Positions 25,100 to 35,030 of a stretch of DNA of 64,000 nt are shown one piece after another (positions within the stretch are counted from its first letter, which is position 1; each line of letters opens with the position of its first letter). The position numbers were made by a program, and so were the translations under genes. The notes under the pieces were generated by a model, which was given only the letters and a program-made list of their open reading frames with translations, was not told the DNA's origin and did no database searches. The stretch is from Rhodospirillum sp047263945 (GTDB taxonomy: Bacteria > Pseudomonadota > Alphaproteobacteria > Rhodospirillales > Rhodospirillaceae), in assembly GCF_047263945.1 (NCBI RefSeq), contig NZ_JBLAVB010000018.1:4095-68094 (forward strand), given 5' to 3'.

Positions 25100-25223
25100 T
25101 AGAGTATTCCGAGATCAAGTTGGGTCGCTTTGCGACCAAACTTGGCCTCGAAGATACTCTAAAATCACTATAATGAGAGCGAAACTGGGCCAGCTTGACT
25201 CACGCTGATGCAGCTTCACTCTA
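25100..25223 (+). repeat. Dispersed palindromic element (family A, copy 3)
   Basis: First 65 bases identical to 37168-37232, including the full hairpin half; the second half is recognisable (ATAATGAGAG, CTGGGCCAGCTTG) but diverged. Ends TAGAG and CTCTA. It occupies the gap between the divergent pagL and histidine-kinase genes. The rest of the 421-base gap (24973-25393) shows no gene; it includes a TATAAT inside the element at about 25171, without a matching -35. Confidence 0.85.
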
Positions 25224-25393
25224 GAGCCCCATACGCGAAAGTGGAAACGGACTTTCCCCACATTCCCCACAAGGCAGCGCGACGCCCTTGCCATGGTCGG
25301 CAAGACAAGCCATGTCCTCAAAGGGATTGAGCCCCAATCCGTTGAAGGATAACCTTGGTTTACCTGTGGCAATGTCAAGGAAAATAAAAAATC

Positions 25394-27076
25394 GTGACAC
25401 CCTCATCGCCCCCATTGCCCCCTTCGACCGACGAGCCCTTTTTACAAAGTGGAGTCTCGGTGTCCAGCCCTTTGCCGATTCATGACATTTTCAACGCCAT
25501 GGATCAGGGGATTCTCGTTGCCGACGCGAACACCCGTGTCGTTCAATGGAACCGCCGGGCCCTGGAGCTGCTCGACCTTCCCGAACCTCTCCTTGAGACC
25601 CACCCACTCCATGGGGAAGTCATGGCCTATATGGTTCGCCATGGCACCTTGATGCCCGAAGAGGTGGATCAGGTCCGCAGTAGTATAGCAAAATGGCTCA
25701 GCGTTCCCGCATCCCAACGTACGGCCCTGGTGTACCAACGCCGCCATCCCGGAGGCTTGGTTCTCGAGGTCCGGACCGTGTCCTTACCCCAAGGGGGATA
25801 TGTGCGGACGTTCACCGATATCACTGAAGCCAAGAGGGCGGACGAGAAGCTCGCGACACAAACACGCCAGTTGGACACCATGCTCGATGCCATGAGTCAA
25901 GGCATCCTGCTGGTCGACAGCACGGGTCGTGTCCTGCAGCACAATCGACGCTATCTGGATCTTCTCCAGATGCCCGACTTCCTTTTCCGAAATCGCCTGC
26001 CCCTGATTTCGGAACTCCTCGCCTACCAATACGGACGGGGGGATTTTGGCGAGGATTTCGACCGCATGCCCGAGGATATGAGAGCCACCTTGCGCCGGGG
26101 CGACCCCTTCTCCCGCATGGCCTACGAACGGGACATGGGCAATGGTCGAACGCTGGCGGTGAACACCTTTGCCCTGCCCGATGGCGGCTATGTCCGCACG
26201 TTTACGGAAATCACCGAAGCCAAACAGGCCGAAGGGGAGTTGCGGGCGGCCAAGGATGCGGCAGAGGACGCCCTGGACCGCCTGACCGCCACGCAGGAAA
26301 CTCTTCTGGTTGCCGAAAAGATGGCCTCCCTCGGCCAGCTCGTGGCCGGTGTCGCCCATGAAATCAACACGCCCATCGGAACCGCGCTCACTGCGGCCTC
26401 CTTCCTCTCCGAGAAAACCAAAGATCTGGAGGAGGCCATCACGTCCAATCGTCTAAAACGGTCGACGCTTTCCGATTATACCGAAACGGCGCGGGACAGC
26501 ACCGGGTTCATCCTGTCCAGCCTGACCCGGGCGGCGGAATTGATCCAGAGTTTCAAGCAGGTTTCCGTCGACCAGACGTCCGACGAGCGGCGGCGCTTTG
26601 ACCTGCATGACTATCTCGAGGAGATCCTCCTCAGTCTGCGCCCCCGACTGAAGCGCGGCAAACACACCTTGGCCCTGAACTGTCCGGAAAATATCCTCAT
26701 GGACAGCTATCCCGGCGCCCTCTTCCGGACCTTCACCAATCTGGTCGTCAATGCCCTGACCCACGCCCTTGACGGGAACCCGGACCGACCGGCAGGCTCC
26801 ATGGTTCTCACCGCCCGCCCCGACGGTCCCGACCATGTCCTGTTGACCTTTTCTGACGATGGCCAGGGTATCGCCCCCGAACACCTGACCCGAATCTTCG
26901 ACCCCTTTTTCACCACCCGTCGAAACGAGGGCGGAACGGGATTGGGCCTCAACATTGTTTACAATCTGGTTACCCAGACTCTGAAGGGCAGCATCGCTGT
27001 CACCTCTACTCTTGGGGCAGGAACCACTTTCACCCTTCGTCTGCCCCGTATACTTTCGCCGGATCCTCACCCATGA
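25394..27076 (+). CDS. PAS-domain sensor histidine kinase, soluble, HEINTP type
   Basis: 560 aa from a GTG start. Two PAS_7-type sensor domains in tandem (about residues 30-145 and 160-278; both end VRTFT[DE]ITEAK), a short coiled coil, then a histidine-kinase core: phospho-acceptor His322 in VAHEINTPIG, N box at Asn453, DDGQGI near 488 and GTGLGL near 514. There is no transmembrane segment or receiver domain, so it should sense a cytoplasmic signal and phosphorylate an unlinked regulator. The stop overlaps the next start (ATGA), coupling it to a periplasmic binding protein. Confidence 0.88.
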   Translation: MTPSSPPLPPSTDEPFLQSGVSVSSPLPIHDIFNAMDQGILVADANTRVVQWNRRALELLDLPEPLLETHPLHGEVMAYMVRHGTLMPEEVDQVRSSIAKWLSVPASQRTALVYQRRHPGGLVLEVRTVSLPQGGYVRTFTDITEAKRADEKLATQTRQLDTMLDAMSQGILLVDSTGRVLQHNRRYLDLLQMPDFLFRNRLPLISELLAYQYGRGDFGEDFDRMPEDMRATLRRGDPFSRMAYERDMGNGRTLAVNTFALPDGGYVRTFTEITEAKQAEGELRAAKDAAEDALDRLTATQETLLVAEKMASLGQLVAGVAHEINTPIGTALTAASFLSEKTKDLEEAITSNRLKRSTLSDYTETARDSTGFILSSLTRAAELIQSFKQVSVDQTSDERRRFDLHDYLEEILLSLRPRLKRGKHTLALNCPENILMDSYPGALFRTFTNLVVNALTHALDGNPDRPAGSMVLTARPDGPDHVLLTFSDDGQGIAPEHLTRIFDPFFTTRRNEGGTGLGLNIVYNLVTQTLKGSIAVTSTLGAGTTFTLRLPRILSPDPHP

Positions 27077-28728
27077 CCTTGTTCCCCACCACAGCCTGGT
27101 TCAAAGCCCCTGTCGCCCCGCACCTGATTCGGCGACTGGTCCTGGGTTTGGGTTTGGTCGCCCTGTCCGGATTGGTCCCGGGCTTGCCCCATTGGGGGGA
27201 AGCCCAAGCCGCTGAGTTCCGATGGACAGCGCCTGCCTCCTTGCCCAACCTGGACCCCCATGCCTTGCCCAGTTTGACCGAACAGGGGATCATCGGGCAG
27301 GTCTACGAATCCCTTGTGGGGCGGGCACCGGACCTGAGCCTTCGCCCCGGGCTCGCCGAGGGGTGGGAACCCGTCACGACAACACGCTGGCGCTTCCATT
27401 TGCGCCGGGGGATCCGGTTCCACAACGGGGCTCTTTTGGACGCTGACGATGTGATCGCCTCCCTTGAGCGGGCGATGGCCGCTTCGGAAAGCCAGGGGGA
27501 TCTTCTGGCTCCCTTGTATCGCATCCGCCGCATGGATGACCTGACCGTTGACATCTACACCCACACCCCTGTGGGGGACCTCCCCGATCGCCTGACCTTC
27601 GCCCCCATCATGGAAAACACCTGGTTGAGTCAAAACAACCCCAAGATTTCCGCAAATGGAACCGGCCCCTTTAAGGTCACGGATTTCACCCCCAACGGCC
27701 CCCTCACGCTGACAGCCAATCCCGACTGGTGGGGTGGCCCGCCGACGACGGTGACCAGCGCAACCCTTTACCCCACACCCCGGGCCCGGGACCGCCTGCG
27801 CTTTCTGTTGCAGGATCGGGTCGACCTCGCCCAGGACCTGGATCCGGAGATGATGGAGCCCCTGGGCCGGACGCCGGGGGTCCTCGCTCTGCGCACGCCG
27901 GGGCCTCGGGTCTTGATGCTGGGCATGAGCCAGGCCCGGCCTCAGTTTCTGAACGGCGCCCTGGCCAGCCGCCCGACAAGGAACCCCTTCCTCGACAAGC
28001 GGGTCCGGGAAGCCGTGATGCGGGCCATCGACGCCGAAGCCATCAACCAGACCGTCCTGGCCGGTCAGGCCGAACCTGCCGCCCTGATCGCCGCGTCGGT
28101 GATCAACGGGTTCCCTCAAGCCCTGAACATCCGCCCCGCCGCCGATCCGCGCCGGGCCAAGGCGCTGCTGGCCGAAGCGGGACTGCCCGGAACGGGGTTC
28201 TCCGTGACCCTGGATTGCCCGGCGGGCCACTATCTCCGCGACACCCTGATTTGTGGCGCAGTCGCCGACGCCTTGGCCGAGGTCGGCATCCGCGTAACCA
28301 TCAACAGTATGACGCCACAGGCCTATTTCCCCCATATCCTGACCGGGAAGAGTGACTTCTATCTGCTCGGCTGGCTGCCCAACACCCTGGAAATCGGCAA
28401 CCCGATCCTCAATCTGGCCGCCTGCCCTCCCGACACACCCGACGGCGTCGCCCCTCCCCCTGGGCCCGGCGCCTTAAACCTGGGCGGATTCTGCGATCCC
28501 CGGGTCAGTCGGCTGATTCCGCGCATGACTCAAGCCCAGAACAAGCCCCTCAGGGATGCGGCGGCTGCGGAAATCCTGATGCTTCTCCGCGATGACGTGG
28601 CCTATATTCCCCTCCTGCAGCAGCCTGTCCTTTGGGGGATCCGGAACCGGGTTCAGCTCCGCCAGCGTGCCGATGGGGTGATCGACCTGCGGACGGTCAT
28701 TTTGGATCCAGAGTCGCTGCCTGGGTAG
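27073..28728 (+). CDS. Extracellular solute-binding protein, family 5 (peptide/nickel type)
   Basis: 551 aa periplasmic lipid-free receptor: signal peptide about residues 1-46 ending AQA, then LPNLDPHALPS and the family-5 block LAEGWEPVTTTRWRFHLRRG (residues about 96-115), which is characteristic of DppA/OppA-like proteins. No permease or ATPase genes are adjacent, so it is an orphan receptor. Its ATG overlaps the kinase stop by 4 bases, suggesting that it detects a ligand for that kinase or shares its regulation; the ligand is unknown. Confidence 0.87.
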   Translation: MTLFPTTAWFKAPVAPHLIRRLVLGLGLVALSGLVPGLPHWGEAQAAEFRWTAPASLPNLDPHALPSLTEQGIIGQVYESLVGRAPDLSLRPGLAEGWEPVTTTRWRFHLRRGIRFHNGALLDADDVIASLERAMAASESQGDLLAPLYRIRRMDDLTVDIYTHTPVGDLPDRLTFAPIMENTWLSQNNPKISANGTGPFKVTDFTPNGPLTLTANPDWWGGPPTTVTSATLYPTPRARDRLRFLLQDRVDLAQDLDPEMMEPLGRTPGVLALRTPGPRVLMLGMSQARPQFLNGALASRPTRNPFLDKRVREAVMRAIDAEAINQTVLAGQAEPAALIAASVINGFPQALNIRPAADPRRAKALLAEAGLPGTGFSVTLDCPAGHYLRDTLICGAVADALAEVGIRVTINSMTPQAYFPHILTGKSDFYLLGWLPNTLEIGNPILNLAACPPDTPDGVAPPPGPGALNLGGFCDPRVSRLIPRMTQAQNKPLRDAAAAEILMLLRDDVAYIPLLQQPVLWGIRNRVQLRQRADGVIDLRTVILDPESLPG

Positions 28729-28956
28729 ATTCCGGTTCTTTTTTGACCGGAAGCTATCTTGTACGAAAAGCAAGCTCCTCCGGACCAACCCTCTGATTTT
28801 CCGGCTTATTTCCGCCAAAACGGCGTTTCTTCAGGATTTCGGATACTGAGTAGCTTGCGTCGATCCAAGCAACGTGGTGTTTAAAACCCGATATACCCAC
28901 CGAGGCTTCGCCTCCCCCCCCTTGGGGATCCTGCGAACGAACCACCGGAGATCAAG
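28729..28956. other. Intergenic region without a gene
   Basis: Contains a TTCCGGT/ACCGGAA inverted repeat (28730-28752) with a T-rich loop directly after the binding-protein stop, then no coding sequence up to CGGAG before the next ATG. Possible weak terminator only. Confidence 0.4.
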
Positions 28957-31767
28957 ATGACCAGCCCCCCAACGGTGGACCCTCGGGACTATCTACCCAG
29001 CCTCGCGCCGACGCCCTACATGGCCCCACCGGGCTATGATGAACTGATGACGCCAGAGGGTGTCACCCGGGACCGCTGGCGTCCCTTCATGCAGATGTAC
29101 GAAAACTTGCCTGAGGGCGAGATGGAACGCCGCTGGGAGCGGGGAGAGCGCCTGATCCGGGATTCCGGCATGACCTATACGATCTACGGCGCCCCGGACG
29201 GCCATGGCCGTCCCTGGAGCCTGGATCCCATTCCCATGCTGGTCGAGGCAAAGGAATGGCGCTTCATCGAACGGGCGCTGATCCAGCGGGCGACCCTGTT
29301 CAACGCCATCCTCGCTGACCTCTATGGACCGCGCCACCTGCTCAACGAGGGGCAAATTCCCCCGGCCCTGGTCCACGCCAATCCGGGTTTCCTGCGTCCC
29401 ATGCATGGGGCCAAGCCCAAGGATGGCATTTTTCTGCATTTCTACGCCGCCGATCTGGCGCGCTCCCCCGATGGGCAATGGTGGGTGGTCAACGACCGGA
29501 CCGAAGCCCCCTCCGGCGCCGGATATGCCCTGGAAAACCGGTTGATCATCAGCCGAATCCTTCCGGAGTTCACCCGGTCCATCAACGTCCACCGCCTCGC
29601 GCCCTTCTTCATGAAGCTACGGGAGAGCCTGACGGCGCTTGCCCCCCGGCCCATCGACAACCCCCGGGTGGTGGTTTGGACGCCGGGTCCCTACAACGAG
29701 ACCCATTACGAACATGTCTACCTCGCCCGGTATCTGGGTCTGACCCTGGTGGAAGGGGAAGACATGACCGCCCGGGACGGGCGCATCTACCTGAAAACCC
29801 TGGAAGGCCTCAAACAGATCGACGTGATCATCCGGCGCAACGACGGTGCCTTCTGTGATCCCCTGGAACTGCGCGGCGATTCGGCCTTGGGCGTACCCGG
29901 GATGGTGGAGGCCGTTCACGCGGGCAATGTGACGTTGGCCAATGCCCTGGGCTCCCGTCTGGTCGAAGCCCCCGCCTTCATGCCCTTCATGCCCGCCCTG
30001 TGTCGTCGCCTGCTGGGGGCCAATCTGGTCATGCCCTCGGTCGCCACTTGGTGGTGTGGACAGGAACGGGAGGCCGCCTATGTTCTCGACAACCTGGACC
30101 GTCTGGCCATGCGTCCGGCTTTCCAGGCCAACGTTGGCTTCACCCGGGGCGCCCTGCTGACCGAGGAGGGGCGGGACAAGCTACGGGACTCCATCCGTGC
30201 CCGGCCCTGGACCTTCGTCGGACAGGAGGATGTCCCCCTCTCCTCTGCTCCGGTCTGGGTCGACGGCAAACTGCACCCCCGCTCCATGCTGATGCGTGTC
30301 CATGTGGCCGCCCATGAGGGCGGTTACATGGTCATGCCCGGTGGACTGACCCGGGTAGCCCCGGATTCCATGTCAGAACCGGGCCGGGTCTCCATGCAGC
30401 TGGGTGGCGGCAGCAAGGACACCTGGGTGTTGTCCGAATCCCCCGTGGCCCCGGTGACCCTGATCCGCGCCGGGCAGGAGATTCCCTGCCGCGGGTCCCG
30501 CGACCTGCCCTCAAGGGTGGCAGATAACACCTATTGGCTGGGCCGCAACGCCGAGCGCAGCGAAGACACCGCCCGGCTACTGCGCAAGGCCCTGATCCTG
30601 GCCATGGAAAACGGCTACGGCGGGCCGGAGCTGGGCCTCGTCCTCTCCGTTTTCGCCCTGTTGGGTCAAACGAAAATCGAGCAGGATTTCGGCGCCCCCG
30701 AGGTCCAGGAAGCCGTTCTGCGCGATCTGCTGACGCTGAATGCCGATCCCGATGGGGTCTTCGGCCTGTCTTCGACCCTGATCAGTCTGCGACGCACGAC
30801 GACGGCGGTGCGGGACCGTCTATCCAATGATACCTGGCGCGCCATTTCCCTGCTGACCAACGACCCGCTGACCAAGCCCCCCAAGGACGTTCCCCTCGAC
30901 CTGGAAGCCCAACGCAGTCAGGTGGACGGCCTGATCATGACCCTATTGGGCCTGGATGGTCTGGCCCTGGAGAATATGACCCGGGGCCTGGGCTGGCGCT
31001 TTCTGGACATCGGGCGCCGCATGGAACGGGCCATCCATACCCTGGACCTGCTGACCGGCCTTCTGATGGTAGATGATCGGGATATCGGACCGGGTCTGGA
31101 CGTCATTCTGGACATCTCCGACTCCTCCATGACCTACCGGTCGCGCTACCTGTCCCTACCGACCTTGGCGCCGGCACTGGACATCCTGATCTGCGATGAG
31201 AGCAACCCACGGTCCCTGGCCTACCAGTTGGTTCGCCTGCGCGAGCATATGGACAAACTGGGCACCGACCCCTCCTTCTCCCCACCCAGCGAGGAACAAC
31301 GGCTGATCGGCCCCCTGGCGGCCCGGGTCACCGCCCTTGACCCAACGCGCGTGACCCTGGGCGAGGCCACGGATGATTTGGAAGCCCTCTCGGGTCTGCT
31401 GTACGACCTGCGCGCGGGGCTGGGCAGCTTGGCCCATGCCTTGACCCTGCATTTCTTCGCCCATGCCGTGGAGACCCGCCCCGAATTGGCCGGACATCCG
31501 GATCTGGAAGTGGCCAAGGCCGCCCAGGACGCAGACCGTCGGCCAGAAATGCTCTCCGCCGAGCCAGAGGAAGACGCAGAGGAGGCCAACCAAGAGGAGC
31601 GGTTGGCCGCTGAATCCAACCTGGTGGAAATGGGTCCAGGCCAACCGACGCCTTCGGACCCGCGAAAGCCTGCCCAGGCGGAGGAGGAACAAGGTGCCTC
31701 CCAAGCCCAAGATCAAGATCAAGATCAAGCCGAGGCCACTGCCCCCTCCGGAGATCGGACCCCATGA
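28957..31767 (+). CDS. Circularly permuted ATP-grasp protein fused to an alpha-E domain
   Basis: 936 aa. Residues about 60-490 are a circularly permuted ATP-grasp type 2 domain (VVNDRTEAPSGAGYALENR, IDVIIRRNDGAFCDPLELR, ATWWCGQERE, WVDGKLHPRSMLMRV), predicted to form peptide or amide bonds. Residues about 520-835 are an alpha-E (DUF403) helical domain starting RVADNTYWLGRNAERSEDTA. These are usually two adjacent genes; here they are fused. The last 90 residues are an acidic, Gln/Asp-rich low-complexity tail. The stop overlaps the transglutaminase start (ATGA). The product of the pathway is unknown. Confidence 0.9.
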   Translation: MTSPPTVDPRDYLPSLAPTPYMAPPGYDELMTPEGVTRDRWRPFMQMYENLPEGEMERRWERGERLIRDSGMTYTIYGAPDGHGRPWSLDPIPMLVEAKEWRFIERALIQRATLFNAILADLYGPRHLLNEGQIPPALVHANPGFLRPMHGAKPKDGIFLHFYAADLARSPDGQWWVVNDRTEAPSGAGYALENRLIISRILPEFTRSINVHRLAPFFMKLRESLTALAPRPIDNPRVVVWTPGPYNETHYEHVYLARYLGLTLVEGEDMTARDGRIYLKTLEGLKQIDVIIRRNDGAFCDPLELRGDSALGVPGMVEAVHAGNVTLANALGSRLVEAPAFMPFMPALCRRLLGANLVMPSVATWWCGQEREAAYVLDNLDRLAMRPAFQANVGFTRGALLTEEGRDKLRDSIRARPWTFVGQEDVPLSSAPVWVDGKLHPRSMLMRVHVAAHEGGYMVMPGGLTRVAPDSMSEPGRVSMQLGGGSKDTWVLSESPVAPVTLIRAGQEIPCRGSRDLPSRVADNTYWLGRNAERSEDTARLLRKALILAMENGYGGPELGLVLSVFALLGQTKIEQDFGAPEVQEAVLRDLLTLNADPDGVFGLSSTLISLRRTTTAVRDRLSNDTWRAISLLTNDPLTKPPKDVPLDLEAQRSQVDGLIMTLLGLDGLALENMTRGLGWRFLDIGRRMERAIHTLDLLTGLLMVDDRDIGPGLDVILDISDSSMTYRSRYLSLPTLAPALDILICDESNPRSLAYQLVRLREHMDKLGTDPSFSPPSEEQRLIGPLAARVTALDPTRVTLGEATDDLEALSGLLYDLRAGLGSLAHALTLHFFAHAVETRPELAGHPDLEVAKAAQDADRRPEMLSAEPEEDAEEANQEERLAAESNLVEMGPGQPTPSDPRKPAQAEEEQGASQAQDQDQDQAEATAPSGDRTP

Positions 31768-32762
31768 CCCTCCCCCCCGAGTCCAGCACTCCCCCATCCA
31801 CCCCTCCGGCCCCTACGCCGGTCACTTACGACGTGGAACATGTGACCGCCTACAAGTATTCCAGATCGGTAACGGTTTCCCACCAAAGCGCCCACCTGCG
31901 TCCCCGAAGCTTTGCGACCCAACAGGTTCTGTCGACCCATTTGCGAGCGAGCCCCCTGCCCCAGATGCGATCGGAGCGACAGGATTACTTCGGCAATACG
32001 GTCACCAGCTTTTCCCTGTCCGAGCCCCATGACAGCCTGACCGTGATATCCGAGTGTCAAGTCAAGGTCATCCCCCCGCCCCGCCCCGATGCCAGCCGCA
32101 CCCCGCCCTGGGAGACGGTTGCGCTGCGCCTGCGCGAGGGGTTCGGCGCCGATACCCTGGACGCCTGTCAGGTGCTGTACGACAGCCCCCATGTGGTCAC
32201 CACGTCCAATATCCGCGATTACGCCAAGGACTCCTTCCCCGCCGAGCGTCCCATCCTGGAGGGGGCACTGGAACTGACAAGCCGCATCCACCGCGACTTC
32301 ACCTATGATCCCACGGCAACCACCATTGCCACCCCCCTGCAGGAGGTTCTGGCCAAGCGTCGAGGGGTTTGCCAAGACTTTGCACACCTGCAGATCGCCT
32401 GCCTTCGCTCCCTGGGACTGGCCGCCCGCTATGTCAGCGGCTATGTGCTGACCCATGTTGAGGAAAGCGGCGAGCACCTGGAGGGCGGTGACGCAAGCCA
32501 TGCCTGGATATCGGTCTTCGTACCTTGTCCCCAGGCACCGAATGGCGGTTGGGTGGATCTGGATCCGACCAACGACAAGATGATCACGCGCGAACATGTG
32601 ACCGTCGCCTGGGGGCGGGATTTCGAGGATGTCAGCCCCATCAAGGGGGTGATGCTTGGCGGCGGGGCCCAAACCATCGATGTGTCTGTGACATTGCGCC
32701 CCACGGGGCGGAGCATCACCCGTCTTGAGCCCCCGCTGACCGACGCCACAGCGGCGCCGTGA
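31764..32762 (+). CDS. Transglutaminase-like cysteine protease family protein
   Basis: 332 aa. An N-terminal beta domain (YDVEHVTAYKYSRSVTVSHQ) precedes the transglutaminase core with catalytic Cys203 (GVCQDFAHL), His246 (GDASHAWI) and Asp about 266 (WVDLDPTND). No signal peptide. Such proteins accompany ATP-grasp/alpha-E genes widely and are thought to hydrolyse or transfer the amide bonds made by that system. Translationally coupled at both ends (ATGA before, TGATG after). Confidence 0.88.
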   Translation: MTLPPESSTPPSTPPAPTPVTYDVEHVTAYKYSRSVTVSHQSAHLRPRSFATQQVLSTHLRASPLPQMRSERQDYFGNTVTSFSLSEPHDSLTVISECQVKVIPPPRPDASRTPPWETVALRLREGFGADTLDACQVLYDSPHVVTTSNIRDYAKDSFPAERPILEGALELTSRIHRDFTYDPTATTIATPLQEVLAKRRGVCQDFAHLQIACLRSLGLAARYVSGYVLTHVEESGEHLEGGDASHAWISVFVPCPQAPNGGWVDLDPTNDKMITREHVTVAWGRDFEDVSPIKGVMLGGGAQTIDVSVTLRPTGRSITRLEPPLTDATAAP

Positions 32763-34201
32763 TGAGGGGCCTCGCCGGTCCGGTTCTGCTCATCGCCGTC
32801 TTGCTGACCCTGGCGGTGGAGTTGGGTGCGCCCAGGTCCCTGGACTGGGGAACTCTGGGTGCTCTCGTCGTCTTTCTACTGCTGGTCTGGCCCCGCACCC
32901 GACGCTCGGGGCGGACCTTCGTCTGGCTTTGCTTGGGTCTATCGAGCTACGCACTCTGGTCCGGCGCCCTGTCCGCTGACGACCTGCGCGGTGCCATCCA
33001 CCGGGTCGGCTTCATCTGCGCGCTCTTCACCGCCTTTGGCATGCTCAGGGAGGCGGCGGCCACCTCCTGCGTTGTGCGACGCTGCGGCCTGTTTCTCTCC
33101 CGCCGCAAGCCGGGCTGGCGCTATATCGCCCTGAATCTGGGGGGGCAGTTGTTCGGCATCATCCTGAACTTCGGCGTCATCCCCCTGCTCGGTGCCATGG
33201 TGACCGAAGGAACGCGGGACGCCGACAGGCCGGAGAAGGACGCCGACCGCGCCCGCCGGGCCGCCATACGACGTCTGCGCATGGTCCAGGCCGTGAACCG
33301 GGGCTTTTCCACCACCCTCGCCTGGTCTCCGCTGACCGTCAGCCAAGCGGTCATCCTCACCGCCCTGCCCAGTTTGACCTGGGAAGAGGAAATCCCCTGG
33401 CTGCTGATCCTGGCTGCGGCCTTCACCCTTGTGGGCTGGACCCTGGACCGAATCGCCCGGGCCCGCTTCAAGGTCGGGCCGCCACTTCCCGACAGCAAAG
33501 AGGAAGAAGAGGGGTCCTGGGCCCTGGTGCTGCCGATTCTCGCCCTGGTGGTCGGCCTGTTGGGCCTGGGGCTGGGACTCAGCCGCCTCATCGACGCCCG
33601 TCTGGTGGTCTCAGTCATGCTCATGATCCCCTTGGTCGCCGCAGGCTGGCTGTTCACCCAATCGAGAGCGGACAGGGGCCTGGGTCGGGCCATCGCCGAG
33701 ACGGGCCATCGCCTGGGACTGCATGTCCGCGACACCTTCCCGGCCTATCACCACGAGTTGGCCATCGTCGGTTCTGCGGCCTTCCTGGGGGTGATCGTCT
33801 CGGCCTTCATCCCCGTGGACCGAATCGTCGACCTGCTGACCCATTTGAACATGCCCGCTTGGGTACCCTTGACCCTGGTGCCCTGGCTGGCCCTTCTGGG
33901 GGGGCAGTTGGGTATGAGCCCTGTCCTCTCGGTCACCCTGCTGGCTGCAGCCATGCCCGCACCGGAGGTTCTGGGCCTGCCCCCGGCTCTGATGGCCGTC
34001 TCCTATGCCGGAGCTTGGGGGCTGGTTGCCGCCTCCTCCCCCTTCACGGCCTCGGTCCTGATTGCCTCAGGCATCGCCCATTCCAAGGTTTTTCGGATCA
34101 CCCCCCTGGGCTTTGGCGTCAAGTACAATGGTGCATTCGTCGGGATATGTGGCCTGCTGCTGAGCGCATACGTGGCTTTTTTAGCCCAAATCATGACGTA
34201 A
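32762..34201 (+). CDS. Polytopic inner-membrane protein of unknown function
   Basis: 479 aa from the ATG at 32762, which shares its A with the previous stop; a GTG at 32759 is the alternative. About 11-12 hydrophobic segments separated by a charged loop near residue 150 and another near 245 (SKEEEEGS). Half-repeat features such as GGQLFGIILNFGVIPLLG and GGQLGMSPVLSVTLLAAA look like re-entrant loops of an ion-coupled transporter, but I do not recognise the family. Tight coupling to the ATP-grasp/alpha-E/transglutaminase genes suggests that it exports or imports their product. Confidence 0.75.
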   Translation: MRGLAGPVLLIAVLLTLAVELGAPRSLDWGTLGALVVFLLLVWPRTRRSGRTFVWLCLGLSSYALWSGALSADDLRGAIHRVGFICALFTAFGMLREAAATSCVVRRCGLFLSRRKPGWRYIALNLGGQLFGIILNFGVIPLLGAMVTEGTRDADRPEKDADRARRAAIRRLRMVQAVNRGFSTTLAWSPLTVSQAVILTALPSLTWEEEIPWLLILAAAFTLVGWTLDRIARARFKVGPPLPDSKEEEEGSWALVLPILALVVGLLGLGLGLSRLIDARLVVSVMLMIPLVAAGWLFTQSRADRGLGRAIAETGHRLGLHVRDTFPAYHHELAIVGSAAFLGVIVSAFIPVDRIVDLLTHLNMPAWVPLTLVPWLALLGGQLGMSPVLSVTLLAAAMPAPEVLGLPPALMAVSYAGAWGLVAASSPFTASVLIASGIAHSKVFRITPLGFGVKYNGAFVGICGLLLSAYVAFLAQIMT

Positions 34202-34353
34202 GTGCAGTTTCGCAGCGGAGATCTTGATGTTGCCCTGGTCTATGGCCTATAAACAAAGGGCGGGGAGGAGACAGGCAATTCTTGCACCCCGCGACGGAAC
34301 CAACCTAGCCAGGGTTGGCCGTTCCAGGGAACGACCATGTCGAGGACAAGTCC

Positions 34354-34857
34354 ATGAATGAGCTCACCCCGGCCAGTGAAAGCCGCTCCTTGACCACCGT
34401 TCCGGCTGGTGGCGCCATCGCCACCTCAGACGAACAGGTCTTCGTTACCATCTACGTGGAGAAGCAACTCTTCGGCATCCCCGTAGAGCAGGTGCAAGAT
34501 ATCCTGATCCCCGAAAAGATCGCCCGCATCCCCCTGGCCCCCCCCGAAGTGGCCGGTGCCATCAACCTGCGAGGCCGCATCGTCACCGTAATTGATGTGC
34601 GCAAGCGTCTCGGCCTGAAAGCCAAGAAGGGAGGCGGCAATATCATGTGCGTGACCGTGGAGCAGGGGAACGAGCTCTACAGCCTGATGGTAGACTCCGT
34701 CGGCAACGTGCAGAATTTAGACGTTGCCCGAATCGAACCCAACCCCACGACCCTGGACGCCCGCTGGCGATCCATCTCAACGGGCGTCGTTCGCCTGGAC
34801 GGGGAACTGTTGGTGGTGTTGGACGTGGACACCTTCCTGGCTTTCAATCCGAACTGA
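34354..34857 (+). CDS. cheW: Chemotaxis coupling protein CheW
   Basis: 167 aa. The CheW fold occupies residues about 25-165: FVTIYVEKQLFGIPVEQVQDIL, then AINLRGRIVTVIDVRKRLGL and the VGNVQ/GVVRLDGELLVVLDVD ending. It links chemoreceptors to CheA at the cell pole. The ATG at 34354 has GAGGA 7 bases upstream and is preferred to an in-frame TTG at 34315. Standalone; no other chemotaxis genes are in view. The 152-base gap before it shows no gene. Confidence 0.93.
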   Translation: MNELTPASESRSLTTVPAGGAIATSDEQVFVTIYVEKQLFGIPVEQVQDILIPEKIARIPLAPPEVAGAINLRGRIVTVIDVRKRLGLKAKKGGGNIMCVTVEQGNELYSLMVDSVGNVQNLDVARIEPNPTTLDARWRSISTGVVRLDGELLVVLDVDTFLAFNPN

Positions 34858-34887
34858 CCCGCTGCCCCATTGGGCAAGCGGAAGACC

Positions 34888-34921
34888 AAGGCGCGCGATC
34901 ATCCGGTCTCGCGCCTTTTTT
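34888..34921 (+). terminator. Intrinsic terminator of cheW
   Basis: AAGGCGCG (34888-34895) pairs with CGCGCCTT (34910-34917) and runs into TTTTTT. Textbook form, 30 bases after the stop. Confidence 0.85.
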
Positions 34922-35030
34922 AACGTTCACTCCCATATCGGGAAAAAACACTTAAAAATATATTTTATCGAAAAAAGCCCTAATAGAGATTACCTTCAAA
35001 CCGGGTGATCACTTTCTATGGAGGGGCGAC

